A stretch of 41,137 nt of DNA from CAYHZL01 sp964361075 (GTDB taxonomy: Bacteria; Bacteroidota; Ignavibacteria; UBA10030; UBA8401), in contig CAYHZL010000008.1 of NCBI GenBank assembly GCA_964361075.1, positions 1-41,137 of the forward strand, in the 5' to 3' direction. Under the pieces are notes generated by a model. That model saw only the letters and a list, made by a program, of their open reading frames with translations, was not told the origin of the DNA and made no database searches. The position numbers and the translations under genes are program-made. Positions 23,426 through 31,762 of this stretch are shown here, one piece after another; the first letter of the stretch is position 1; each line of letters starts with the position of its first letter.

Positions 23426-24697
23426 TTACAAAAATCGTTTCACATCATCAATAGTGGCTTCAATATCATGCGGCGGATTTGCATGCAGAGATTTTTTTTC
23501 GAAATGATAATCAACAATGCACTGCGGGTCTTTTAAAATATTGCCGGTCAACAATCCAACAACCGTTTCGTTGGATTTGATTTCGCCGCGTGCCATCAAT
23601 TTTTTAATTCCGGCAACAGTTGCACACGATGCCGGTTCTGCACCGATTCCCGCAGCATCAACATGCGCTTTCGCTTCAAGAATTTCTTCGTCGCTGACGC
23701 TTTCAACAATTCCATTCGTCCACTTCAACGAGCGCACTGCTTTTGTATAATTTACCGGATCACCGATTTTAATTGCAGTGGCAATCGTTTCGGCTTTTTG
23801 TTTTTTCAATTCAGCAAAATTATTTTTGAATGCTTTGTAAAACGGACTTGCACCTTCCGCTTGAATCACAGCGAAGCGAGGCATTCGATCTATCAAGCCG
23901 AGTTGCTTTGCTTCGTGTAACGCTTTGCCGAACGCACTCGTATTGCCAAGATTGCCGCCGGGAAATACAAACCAATCCGGCACTTGCCAGTTAAGTTGCA
24001 TCAATATTTCCCACATAATTGTTTTTTGACCTTCGATGCGGAACGGATTAATTGAATTAAGCGGGTACGCTTGCAATTTTTCTTGCGCTTCACGAATCAA
24101 TCGCATGCAATCATCAAAGTCGCCATTCACAACAAGTGTCTTTGTTCCGTACGCCAGCGCTTGCGAAATTTTCCCGATTGCCACATTACCTTTCGGAATT
24201 AACACGATGCCGGTCAATTCAGCTTCCGATGCGTATGCTGCGAGCGATGCCGATGTATTTCCTGTTGAAGCGCATGTAACTGCTTTTTGTTTTAACGCTT
24301 TTGCTTGTGTGATTGCAACCGTCATTCCGCGATCTTTGAATGAACCTGTCGGATTCTCGCCTTCATGTTTCAGAAAAAATTTTTCTTTTGAAAGTCCGAG
24401 CCACGCAGAAATTTTTTTGCTGCAATACAATCGCGTGTTGCCTTCTTGTTTCGATACGATATTGTCGTCATGGATCTCGGGCAAGATCAATTCTTTGAAA
24501 TGCCACACACCGCCGCTTGGCTGTCCGTTCAGCAATGCTCTTTTTTTGAAAAAATATTCTTTTGAAATTTTATATTGTTGTCGAATCGCATCAAAATCAT
24601 GAACCACATCAAGAAGCTCGCCGTTGTCTGATGTAAATCGAACTTCATCTAATGGATATTCTTTACCAGAGTGAATACTTTTTAAGAGAGAGATCAT
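23426..24697 (-). CDS. thrC: Threonine synthase
   Basis: 423 residues, PLP-dependent fold-type II enzyme converting O-phosphohomoserine to threonine. The cofactor lysine is K121 in NPTGSFKDRG. TCASTGNTSASLAAYA is the substrate/phosphate-binding region, and FPGGNLGNTSAFGKAL is a second conserved glycine-rich segment. Length and order match the bacterial thrC type without a long N-terminal domain. It is followed by thrB, so the two last steps of threonine synthesis are adjacent. The region just upstream holds a decayed Rof-like gene in the same direction. Confidence 0.96.
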   Translation of the reverse strand: MISLLKSIHSGKEYPLDEVRFTSDNGELLDVVHDFDAIRQQYKISKEYFFKKRALLNGQPSGGVWHFKELILPEIHDDNIVSKQEGNTRLYCSKKISAWLGLSKEKFFLKHEGENPTGSFKDRGMTVAITQAKALKQKAVTCASTGNTSASLAAYASEAELTGIVLIPKGNVAIGKISQALAYGTKTLVVNGDFDDCMRLIREAQEKLQAYPLNSINPFRIEGQKTIMWEILMQLNWQVPDWFVFPGGNLGNTSAFGKALHEAKQLGLIDRMPRFAVIQAEGASPFYKAFKNNFAELKKQKAETIATAIKIGDPVNYTKAVRSLKWTNGIVESVSDEEILEAKAHVDAAGIGAEPASCATVAGIKKLMARGEIKSNETVVGLLTGNILKDPQCIVDYHFEKKSLHANPPHDIEATIDDVKRFL

Positions 24698-24699
24698 AG

Positions 24700-24952
24700 T
24701 AACACACGCTTTTCATTTCTACGCCATTCACCGAGATAAGATCATCAAGACGAATGACAATATTGTTTTCTAAATGTAAAAATTCTGCACACTTGTTTGA
24801 AAAGAGATCAACAATTTTTTTCCTTCAATGTGGTTCTCTTCATTTCCTGACCGATAGAGAATTGTGCATCATTCTCGTCTCATTGCAAATACTTCAAGAG
24901 TATCATACAACGAATAAGACAATTGTTGATATTTTTCTGTAGTACGCTCCAT
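24700..24952 (-). pseudogene. Decayed Rof-like (Rho-binding antiterminator) gene
   Basis: Conceptual translation from the ATG at 24952 gives YQQLSYSLYDTLEVFAMRRE, an in-frame TGA (24869-24871), then CTILYRSGNEENHIEGK. After a one-base shift at an A7 run (24815-24821) it continues as KIVDLFSNKCAEFLHLE and NIVIRLDDLISVNG. This order matches the Rof family: a C/Y-x-x-YDxLE start, a middle beta-strand with a DLxS turn, and an end of RLDxIxS. Rof binds and inhibits Rho in E. coli. One nonsense codon and one lost A would explain the damage. The identification is from memory of the family and is moderately secure. Confidence 0.6.
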
Positions 24953-25017
24953 AGTGCCCTGCTTATTGACTCTCGTTTTCTTGTTTAGTATCATTTAGGA
25001 GAAACGAGAAGAAAATT

Positions 25018-25221
25018 ATGAATACATATATTGTTGATGAATCAAATCAAAAAAAAGCTGTCGTTGTTCCTTTTGAAGAATACGAACAACTCCAACAAAC
25101 TCTTCAAGAATACAAAAATCGTCTTGAAGAACTTGAGGATGAACTTGATCTTACATTAGCTAAAGAAGCAATCAAAACCGACGCTGAAAGAATTCCGTTT
25201 GAAATAAAAAATTATGTATAA
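25018..25221 (+). CDS. Phd/RelB-type antitoxin of a broken relBE-like pair
   Basis: 67 residues. A short N-terminal strand (MNTYIVDESNQKKAVVVPFEEYEQL) resembles the Phd/YefM fold and is followed by a charged coiled coil (LQEYKNRLEELEDELDL) and a C-terminal arm (RIPFEIKNYV) of the kind that wraps a RelE/ParE toxin. It has an AGGAG-type ribosome-binding site and overlaps the toxin start by 8 bases. The antitoxin is intact although its toxin is interrupted by an inserted element. Confidence 0.85.
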   Translation: MNTYIVDESNQKKAVVVPFEEYEQLQQTLQEYKNRLEELEDELDLTLAKEAIKTDAERIPFEIKNYV

Positions 25222-25608
25222 GATCGAAATTCTTAAAGCAGCAGACAAAAATCTTCGATTGATTCCTTCGGATTATCGAACAACAATAGCTCAAACAATA
25301 CACGATTTTTCCACTAACCCACGCCCAACCGCAATGCTGTCAACTTAGCAAATAGTCACACTGAGCGACTTTCCGACAGTGCTTCGACTCATCCTAAAAA
25401 ACAGGATTCGCTCAGCATGACTGTCGGAACGGAGTCGAAGTGTTCCCTTAAGTTGACAGCATTGCGCCCAACCGGTTGCAAAAAATTAAAAGATTCAGCG
25501 TTTTATCGAATTCATGTTGGAATGTATCGTATTATTTATTCTATTCAAGATAATGCGCTGCTCGTCGTTATCATAAGAATTGCTCACCGAAAAGAAGTGT
25601 ACCGATAA
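25214..25608 (+). pseudogene. RelE/ParE-type toxin interrupted by a palindromic element
   Basis: The first 39 codons (MYKIEILKAADKNLRLI.. STNPRPT) end in the element at 25331-25465, which brings a TAG stop at 25346. Deleting the element and one of the two GCCCAACC copies joins NPRPT to GCKKLKDSAFYRIHVGMYRI and then YSIQDNALLVVIIRIAHR. This gives an 83-residue protein with the classic RelE pattern (NPRPxGxKKL, YRIxVGxYRIIY, RIxHRKEVY). RelE toxins cut mRNA at the ribosome. As it stands the gene cannot make the toxin. It converges on lysC with 5 bases between. Confidence 0.93.
25331..25465. repeat. Palindromic element F1 with 8-bp duplication, inside relE
   Basis: 135 bp with perfect 17-bp inverted ends GCAATGCTGTCAACTTA and TAAGTTGACAGCATTGC. 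It is flanked by GCCCAACC on both sides (25323-25330, 25466-25473). The interior has three more complementary pairs (CTGAGCGA/TCGCTCAG, TTCCGACAGT/ACTGTCGGAA, CTTCGACTC/GAGTCGAAG). These are arranged A-B-C then A'-B'-C' rather than as one simple hairpin. There is no coding capacity. Confidence 0.93.
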
Positions 25609-25613
25609 TTTTT

Positions 25614-27005
25614 TTATAGATAGAACGCATCATGTACCGCTTGCACAGCTTTTTTTGCATCAGCTTGTTCAACAACAAAAGAAATATTTAATTCAGAAGA
25701 ACCTTGTGCAATGGCAACAATATTTACGTGCGCGTGTGCTGCAGCGTCAAATGTTTTTCCGGCAATGCCCCACTTTCCTTTCATTCCTTCGCCAACCACG
25801 GCAACAATAGAAACAGGTTCGTGTACGGAAACATCGTCAATAATTTTTCGCGCAATATCAATTTCAAATTCATTGCGGAGTTCTTTGAGCGCACGCGCAC
25901 TTTCTTTTTGCGGCACAACAAAGCAGACGCTATGTTCGGATGATGCCTGAGAAATCATCATCACATTTACTTGTACGCGAGCAAGCGAAGAAAATATTCT
26001 TGCAGAAATTCCCGGCACACCAACCATACCGTTTCCATCAATTGAAATGATACTTAAATTATTAATTGACGTTACGGTTTTTACTACATTTTCTGTTGTC
26101 TGTGTTGTTGTTGAAATAAGTGTTCCGGGATACGCCGGATTAAAAGTATTTTTAATTCTGATCGGAATATTTTTTTCGATTGCCGGCACCATTGTTTTCG
26201 GATGAATAACTTTCGCGCCGAAGTAACTCATTTCCGCCGCTTCACGATACGAAATTTCTGAAAGTACTTTTGCACCTTGCACATGGCGCGGATCTGCACT
26301 CATCACACCATCAACATCTGTCCAAATCCAGATTTCTGTTGAATCAATTGCCGCGCCAACAATGGAGCCGGTGTAATCCGAACCGCTCCGTCCGATTGTT
26401 GTTGTCAATCCATCTTCCGTGCTTGCAATAAATCCGGTAACAACAGGAACAATATTTTGTTCTACCAACGGAACAATCGCACTTCTGATTGATGGATTGC
26501 TCACTTTAAAATCAACCACCGCTTCGCTAAAATTGTTATCGGTAAGAATAATTGTACGCGCATCAATAAATTTTGACGGCACACCGCTTTCATTCAAAAT
26601 AGCAGCGATTTGATTGCACGAAAGAATTTCACCGAACGAGGCAATAGCATCGAGCGACCGCAACGAAAGTTCTTTCAACAATGCAACGCCGTGATAAATA
26701 TTTGCAAGTTCATCAAGTAATGCTTGTTGCTGTTTGATAAGTTGCGCCCGACGTCCGTCATCTTTTATAAACGCTTGCACGATTGCCAAATGTTTTTCGT
26801 GCACTGTTTTGAGATTCACTTGTACTTGTTCATTCTTTCGCTGCAAGGCAAGCTGCGCAGAATCGAGCAGTAAATTTGTTACACCGCTCATTGCCGAGGC
26901 GACAACAACAGGCTTTTCATGTAAAAAAGTTTTTACAATTGAAACAACTTCTTGTAATCGCGGAACATCTCCAACCGAGGTTCCGCCAAATTTCATCGTT
27001 AACAT
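25614..27005 (-). CDS. lysC: Aspartate kinase (monofunctional)
   Basis: 463 residues. It catalyses the first step of the aspartate family, making aspartyl phosphate. The N-terminal kinase motif is MKFGGTSVGD, and GRSGSDYTGSIVGAAI contributes to nucleotide binding. Two C-terminal ACT domains (about 310-463, IISIDGNGMVGVPGISARIFSSL and VAVVGEGMKGKWGIAGKTF) would give feedback control by lysine and/or threonine. There is no fused homoserine dehydrogenase. It is the last gene of a tightly packed series that starts at leuC. The ATG at codon 4 is an alternative start. Confidence 0.96.
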   Translation of the reverse strand: MLTMKFGGTSVGDVPRLQEVVSIVKTFLHEKPVVVASAMSGVTNLLLDSAQLALQRKNEQVQVNLKTVHEKHLAIVQAFIKDDGRRAQLIKQQQALLDELANIYHGVALLKELSLRSLDAIASFGEILSCNQIAAILNESGVPSKFIDARTIILTDNNFSEAVVDFKVSNPSIRSAIVPLVEQNIVPVVTGFIASTEDGLTTTIGRSGSDYTGSIVGAAIDSTEIWIWTDVDGVMSADPRHVQGAKVLSEISYREAAEMSYFGAKVIHPKTMVPAIEKNIPIRIKNTFNPAYPGTLISTTTQTTENVVKTVTSINNLSIISIDGNGMVGVPGISARIFSSLARVQVNVMMISQASSEHSVCFVVPQKESARALKELRNEFEIDIARKIIDDVSVHEPVSIVAVVGEGMKGKWGIAGKTFDAAAHAHVNIVAIAQGSSELNISFVVEQADAKKAVQAVHDAFYL

Positions 27006-27017
27006 AATTTTTCTTCT

Positions 27018-27524
27018 TTATTTTATTTTTGCATACATCAATTCGTCGTACGTTGTTCCTTCTTTCGAAATGGCTTTCTGTAATCGTGCTTCAAGTGTGT
27101 AACCATTTTTTTCTAACACTTTTGCAGAAGCATCATTGTATTCAAAAAGCCCGGCATACACTCTGCACACATCAAAATTTGAAAATGCATACTCAGTAAT
27201 TGCACGAACAGCTTCAGACATTATTTTTTTATTCCAATAGCGTTCACCGAGCCAATAACCAATTTCAGCGCTATGCCGATGCACATCTTCTTTCAATATT
27301 AAACCAATTGCACCAACGGCGTTTCCTTCATACTCTATTGCAAAATCTGTTTTCGAATGTTTTGCTTTCTGAATCCATTGCACTGCATTATCAAATGAGT
27401 ACGGATGCGGAAATCTATCTCGAACATTCAACCAAATTTTTCTATTGTTCGCATGTTCTGCAAGAGAAAATTCGTCACCTTCGCGCCAAGGACGAAGAAG
27501 AAAATTTGAACAGGAAATAATCAT
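27018..27524 (-). CDS. GNAT N-acetyltransferase (RimJ/RimL type)
   Basis: 168 residues. The pattern FLLRPWREGDEFSLAEHANNRKIW, AIGLILKEDVHRHSAEIGYWLGERYWNKKIMSEAVRAITEYAF and LEKNGYTLEARLQKAIS is typical of RimJ/RimL-like enzymes. These acetylate N-termini of proteins or small amines with acetyl-CoA. The acceptor is unknown. It overlaps the HicB-like gene by 4 bases (ATGA) and precedes lysC by 12 bases, so it is co-translated within an amino-acid operon. Confidence 0.9.
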   Translation of the reverse strand: MIISCSNFLLRPWREGDEFSLAEHANNRKIWLNVRDRFPHPYSFDNAVQWIQKAKHSKTDFAIEYEGNAVGAIGLILKEDVHRHSAEIGYWLGERYWNKKIMSEAVRAITEYAFSNFDVCRVYAGLFEYNDASAKVLEKNGYTLEARLQKAISKEGTTYDELMYAKIK

Positions 27525-27730
27525 GCAAACATCAATTTACCTTTGGGAACCGGAATTTCTTTGCCAATTTCTTTTGCTGTTTCAATCCATTCCTGGATAA
27601 TGAGTTCAGCATTTGCCAATGCTTCCTGATATGTTTTTCCATCAGCCATACAACCGGGAAGCTCCGAAACTTCAGCGATAAACGCAGCATCCTCATCGCT
27701 CCAATAAATGATTACTTCGTATTTACTCAT
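27521..27730 (-). CDS. HicB-like protein without a HicA partner
   Basis: 69 residues with the UPF0150/HicB core YEVIIYWSDEDAAFIAEVSELPGCMADGKTYQEALANAELIIQEWIE, which forms a partial RNase H-like fold. In hicAB modules a HicA toxin lies next to it. Here the neighbours are leuB (22 bases upstream) and the GNAT gene (overlapping), and no HicA frame is visible. No DNA-binding tail is present either. It may be a solitary HicB-like protein or an antitoxin left after loss of its toxin. Confidence 0.85.
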   Translation of the reverse strand: MSKYEVIIYWSDEDAAFIAEVSELPGCMADGKTYQEALANAELIIQEWIETAKEIGKEIPVPKGKLMFA

Positions 27731-27752
27731 ACACTATCTCCTAAATTGTATT

Positions 27753-28820
27753 TTACAATCTCTCGCAAATTACCTGTGTCATCTCTTTTGTGCCGAGCAG
27801 TGTCATTCCTTCAGTGTAAATATCACCGGTGCGATAATTATCATTTAAAACTTTTTCAATTGCAGTTTCAATTGTATCGGCTTCCTTTTGCAAATCAAAA
27901 GAAAACCTCAGCATCATTGCAACAGAAGCAATCGTGGCAATCGGGTTGGCTTTGTTTTGTCCGGCAATATCCGGTGCACTGCCATGCACCGGTTCATACA
28001 TCGCAATTTTTCCGCCGAGACTTGCAGAAGCAAGCATGCCGATAGAACCGGTGAGCATCGCCGCTTCATCACTCAAAATATCACCGAACAAATTTTCTGT
28101 TACGATAATGTCAAACTGTTTTGGGTTTCGGATAAGCTGCATTGAACAATTATCAACATACATGTGCGAAAGTTCGATGTCGGGAAAATCTTTTGCTATT
28201 TCTATCACGACCCTGCGCCAGAGCTGCGATGTTTCAAGTACGTTGGCTTTATCCACCGAGCAGACTTTTTTCTTGCGCTTTCGTGCAATTTCAAATGCAG
28301 ACTTTGCGATGCGTCGTACCTCGGATTCAGAATAGATCATCGTGTTGAATCCGACCTCTTCGCCGTTACGCTTTTCAAATCCGCTCGGCTTTCCAAAATA
28401 CAAGCCGCCGGTTAATTCGCGCACCACAATAATATCTACACCATTCACAATTTCTTTTTTCAATGCCGATGCATCAACGAGTGCAGAATAAATTTTCGCC
28501 GGACGAATGTTGGCATACAATCCTAATTCTTTTCGCAGACCGAGCAACGCTTGTTCAGGTTTTAAATGCTGCGGATTCGAATCCCATTTCGGTCCGCCAA
28601 CTGCGCCAAGCAGAACCGCATCGCTTGCAAAACATGTATCCAATGTTTCTTGCGGAAGCGGAATTCCTGTTGCATCAAGTGCGGCACCGCCGGCAAGCGC
28701 ATGTTTATATTCAAAGGTGTGATTAAATTTTTTAGAGATTGTTTCTAACACTTGCATCGCTCCGGCAACAACTTCTTGTCCGATTCCGTCGCCGGGAATT
28801 ACTGTGATAATTTTTTTCAT
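27753..28820 (-). CDS. leuB: 3-isopropylmalate dehydrogenase
   Basis: 355 residues, NAD-dependent oxidative decarboxylation in leucine synthesis; the same enzyme type also serves the citramalate route. The start KKIITVIPGDGIGQEV is standard. The conserved DNCSMQLIRNPKQFD and VTENLFGDILSDEAAMLTGS carry the metal- and substrate-binding aspartates. The ending contains EPVHGSAPDIAGQNKANP. Length is as expected. It follows two unrelated genes (MauE-like, propeller-like) inserted between proC and leuB. Confidence 0.97.
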   Translation of the reverse strand: MKKIITVIPGDGIGQEVVAGAMQVLETISKKFNHTFEYKHALAGGAALDATGIPLPQETLDTCFASDAVLLGAVGGPKWDSNPQHLKPEQALLGLRKELGLYANIRPAKIYSALVDASALKKEIVNGVDIIVVRELTGGLYFGKPSGFEKRNGEEVGFNTMIYSESEVRRIAKSAFEIARKRKKKVCSVDKANVLETSQLWRRVVIEIAKDFPDIELSHMYVDNCSMQLIRNPKQFDIIVTENLFGDILSDEAAMLTGSIGMLASASLGGKIAMYEPVHGSAPDIAGQNKANPIATIASVAMMLRFSFDLQKEADTIETAIEKVLNDNYRTGDIYTEGMTLLGTKEMTQVICERL

Positions 28821-28831
28821 TGAAATGTTTT

Positions 28832-29278
28832 TTAACCTTTATCTACATTGGATTGACTGGATTTCTTCATAACAAAAACATTTAATAAAGATAAACCGCA
28901 GCACACCGCATACGCCGGCAAGTGTTTTGCGTAATAAGAATATTGAAGCGTACATCCACCCTCCGGAGTGCAGAGATAAGAATAATTTCTAAAGACTGTA
29001 ACCGTCAGAATTCCGTATAGCATTGTGACCAGTGTAAAAAAATAAATTCCGTAGTTTACATTCTTTCTGATAGTTGGAATTATCAGAAGCACAGCTAAAA
29101 GAATTTCCACTGAGGGAATAAAAAATTTGAAAAAAGAAATTAAAGAAGTGGGAATAAATGGCATAAAAAATACCACCATAGAGAAAAAATCGTTTTCCAA
29201 AAATTTTATACGCCCTTCGTAAAGCAAAAAAAATGCCATTACTAAAAACAGAATATATGATATGTATTTTGTTTTCAT
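28832..29278 (-). CDS. Small MauE/DoxX-like membrane protein
   Basis: 148 residues with four hydrophobic segments and the layout of the MauE/DoxX group (KFFIPSVEILLAVLLIIPTIRK in the second segment). A loop between the third and fourth segments holds two cysteines (CTPEGGC), and another cysteine pair (CC) is in the last segment. MauE-like proteins are linked to disulfide or quinone redox chemistry in the periplasm. The start overlaps the end of the propeller-like gene by 4 bases, so the two are translated together. They sit between proC and leuB, with which they share no known pathway. Confidence 0.6.
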   Translation of the reverse strand: MKTKYISYILFLVMAFFLLYEGRIKFLENDFFSMVVFFMPFIPTSLISFFKFFIPSVEILLAVLLIIPTIRKNVNYGIYFFTLVTMLYGILTVTVFRNYSYLCTPEGGCTLQYSYYAKHLPAYAVCCGLSLLNVFVMKKSSQSNVDKG

Positions 29279-30324
29279 AATAATGATTCCGGTATTGTCA
29301 GATAACCTATCATTGTTTTATACAACAAAACTAATTGATTGCCGTTTATTACTGCTATCTCTCTCGCTGTTTCATCCCTTGCTTTTGGAACAATCCAACT
29401 TGACTTGTACTTTCCAGTTGCTTGATCATAAACATCAATTATTGGCTCCGCTTTTCCGTTAGCCGTATTCACTTCAAGAATCAGTAAATAATTCCTAAGT
29501 ACTATCGCACTCAAATTTGCTAATCCAAAACTATTAGGAGCACGACGAATTCCTCCGTCCGGCGATTTTACAACTTCTAAAGGTGGTGATTTATCAACCG
29601 TTTCTACTTGATAGAGAACTTTTCCTGAATCATTGAAAGCGAAAAACATTCCTGCTTCACGAGCTATTTTAAAATTGATACCTTTATTCCCTTTAACAAA
29701 AAAACCATATCGTTGTAAATAAAATGCAGAATCCTTCAGCTTCACTTCCATTTTATTGATAACCCCAGTTTCTATGTTTACTATGTTATAGTCATCAACA
29801 AAAGAATATTTCATTCCATCGGATCGCCCAATTTTCAAGATATACGTGTGCTTTCCTATCCGCAGGCTTTCTAATATTTGTTTATCGGATCGGTAAAAAT
29901 ACAAAATTGAATCGTTAAAATTACGTTCAAAGATATATGATGTACGATTACCGTGATTCACTTCGGAATTATAAATTCCATCGGCATCAACTTCAAATTG
30001 ACCTTTGCCGTTATCATTACTTGCAAAAGATTTTTTATACACACCAGCGGAATCTAATTCATCAATAGATTGGTGGGCACCGTTTGGGTTAATATCGAAC
30101 CCGATAATATAAATTTTTCCGTTACAGTAATTGAGGAAAAAATAGCGTCTATTAGTAGATAAACCGGAATAAATTTTTTCTAATTTTAAATTATTGGCGC
30201 TGATATTTCTATCTGTTTCGCGATAATCTTTTTTTTGCAATCCGAAAAAATACATCAACCCGGCAAGACAGAATGCAAGCAGAGTTAATACTAAAAGAAT
30301 TTTTTTTTCGTTATAAGTTTTCAC
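29275..30324 (-). CDS. Membrane-anchored beta-propeller-like protein, function unknown
   Basis: 349 residues. An N-terminal membrane segment (ILLVLTLLAFCLAGLMYFFG) is followed by about 320 residues of short beta strands with repeating 'V..D..G.....F' units (for example IDELDSAGVYKKSF and IIDVYDQATGKYKSSWIV). This resembles the 6-bladed propeller proteins of Bacteroidota, though no specific family is certain. It is presumably periplasmic with an inner-membrane anchor. It overlaps proC upstream and the MauE-like gene downstream by 4 bases each. The pairing of a propeller protein with a MauE-like protein suggests a two-part exported system that has joined the leucine operon. Confidence 0.55.
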   Translation of the reverse strand: MKTYNEKKILLVLTLLAFCLAGLMYFFGLQKKDYRETDRNISANNLKLEKIYSGLSTNRRYFFLNYCNGKIYIIGFDINPNGAHQSIDELDSAGVYKKSFASNDNGKGQFEVDADGIYNSEVNHGNRTSYIFERNFNDSILYFYRSDKQILESLRIGKHTYILKIGRSDGMKYSFVDDYNIVNIETGVINKMEVKLKDSAFYLQRYGFFVKGNKGINFKIAREAGMFFAFNDSGKVLYQVETVDKSPPLEVVKSPDGGIRRAPNSFGLANLSAIVLRNYLLILEVNTANGKAEPIIDVYDQATGKYKSSWIVPKARDETAREIAVINGNQLVLLYKTMIGYLTIPESLL

Positions 30325-31151
30325 TTGTTGATTAACTCGCTTAATTCTTTCGATCGTTTCGTTGCAATTGAAACAGCATCAATCAACATCGAACGCAGTC
30401 CGTGCGATTCGAGTTCGTGAATAGCATTGATGGTTGTGCCGCCCGGTGTTGTTACTTGGTCACGCAAAATTGCAGGATGCACGTTCGATTCTTTCACTAA
30501 TGTTGCAGAGCCGAGCACTGTTTGAATGGCAAGCTTTGTCGAAATATCGCGCGGCAATCCCATCTTTACGCCGCCATCAATCAACGATTCGATCACCATA
30601 TAAATATATGCCGGACCGCTGCCGCTTAATCCGGTAACAGCATCGAGATGTTGCTCGCCGACAATTACTGTTTCACCAACAGCTTTGAAAATTGAAACTG
30701 CAATTTCTTGCTGCTTATCTTTTACAAATTCTCCAAACGCAAGCGCCGTCATTCCCTGCCCGACTGTTGATGCGATGTTTGGCATGCAGCGAACAACAGG
30801 AATATTTTTTTCAACGCGCTTTTGAATGGATTCAATTGTAACGCCGGCAACAATGGAAATGAGAAGCTGGTTTTCTTTCAACGAAGATTTTATTTCATCC
30901 AACACTTTTCCCACGACGTATGCCTTCACACACAAAATAATAACATCGGCACCACGCACAGCTTTTGCATTATTGGTTGTGTGCTGAACGGTATATTTCT
31001 TTCCGATGTGTTCAAGATTTTCAAATCGTGTACCGCTGACAATAATGTGATTGTTTGTGGTAAGATTGGCGTTGAGAATTCCGCGTAGCAGCGATGTTCC
31101 CATATTTCCCGCGCCGATGATTGCAATTGTTTGATTAAGATGTTTGCTCAT
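30321..31151 (-). CDS. proC: Pyrroline-5-carboxylate reductase
   Basis: 276 residues, last step of proline synthesis using NAD(P)H. The Rossmann motif AIIGAGNMGTSLLRGI is at the N-terminus. The C-terminal dimer domain has GLSGSGPAYIYMVIESLIDGGVKMGLPR and DQVTTPGGTTINAIHELE, both diagnostic for ProC. The start overlaps the leuD stop by 4 bases and its stop overlaps the next start by 4 bases, so it is firmly part of the operon. Confidence 0.97.
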   Translation of the reverse strand: MSKHLNQTIAIIGAGNMGTSLLRGILNANLTTNNHIIVSGTRFENLEHIGKKYTVQHTTNNAKAVRGADVIILCVKAYVVGKVLDEIKSSLKENQLLISIVAGVTIESIQKRVEKNIPVVRCMPNIASTVGQGMTALAFGEFVKDKQQEIAVSIFKAVGETVIVGEQHLDAVTGLSGSGPAYIYMVIESLIDGGVKMGLPRDISTKLAIQTVLGSATLVKESNVHPAILRDQVTTPGGTTINAIHELESHGLRSMLIDAVSIATKRSKELSELINK

Positions 31152-31720
31152 GATTGTACTTTCTCCAACATTCCTGTGTTACGTGCGTAGGCAAAAATTC
31201 CGCCTGCTCGAAGAATATCTTCTACATCGCCCAGCGGATTAAGCCGGTATTCTTTATTTTGTGTGATGTTTTTTAATGCGCCTTTTGTAGTATCAATCTG
31301 CAATTCATCGCCGGTTTTTACTTCTGTATTCAGATGAATTGAAGTTTCAAACGGTGCAACGAATCCGCCATCAACTGCATTGCGATAAAAAATGCGTGCA
31401 TAGCTTTCTGCGATGACGATTTCGATGCCTGCGATGTTCAACGCAACAGGCGCATGCTCGCGCGACGAACCGCATCCGAAATTTTTTCCGCCGATGATGA
31501 TTTTAAATTCGCTCTGCCATTCACCTTCTTTGATAAATGGGATGTTTCCTTGCGGCAAACCGGACTGTGTACTTGGTACGCCGGAAAGAGCATACTTGCC
31601 GTAATTTTTTTTCTCCTCAGCATCATCAAGTTTATAGACAAGATAGGCTGCCGGAATTATTTGGTCTGTATCAATATCGTTTCCAAGAACGAATGCTTTG
31701 CCGGAAATAATATGTCTCAT
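31148..31720 (-). CDS. leuD: 3-isopropylmalate dehydratase small subunit
   Basis: 190 residues, the swivelling domain of the LeuCD isomerase. The signature FGCGSSREHAPVAL is present after GKAFVLGNDIDTDQIIPAAYL. Together with LeuC it interconverts 2- and 3-isopropylmalate, and the same enzyme type can act on citramalate. It is 42 bases downstream of leuC and overlaps proC. Confidence 0.96.
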   Translation of the reverse strand: MRHIISGKAFVLGNDIDTDQIIPAAYLVYKLDDAEEKKNYGKYALSGVPSTQSGLPQGNIPFIKEGEWQSEFKIIIGGKNFGCGSSREHAPVALNIAGIEIVIAESYARIFYRNAVDGGFVAPFETSIHLNTEVKTGDELQIDTTKGALKNITQNKEYRLNPLGDVEDILRAGGIFAYARNTGMLEKVQS

Positions 31721-31762
31721 AAATCCTTTATGTATTTGTTTTGTTTGTCTACTAAAATAGAA

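Noticed and set aside
25331..25465. Reading the relE interruption as two separate small genes
   Set aside because: The matching 8-bp flanks, perfect inverted ends and exact repair of the RelE frame make an insertion far more likely.
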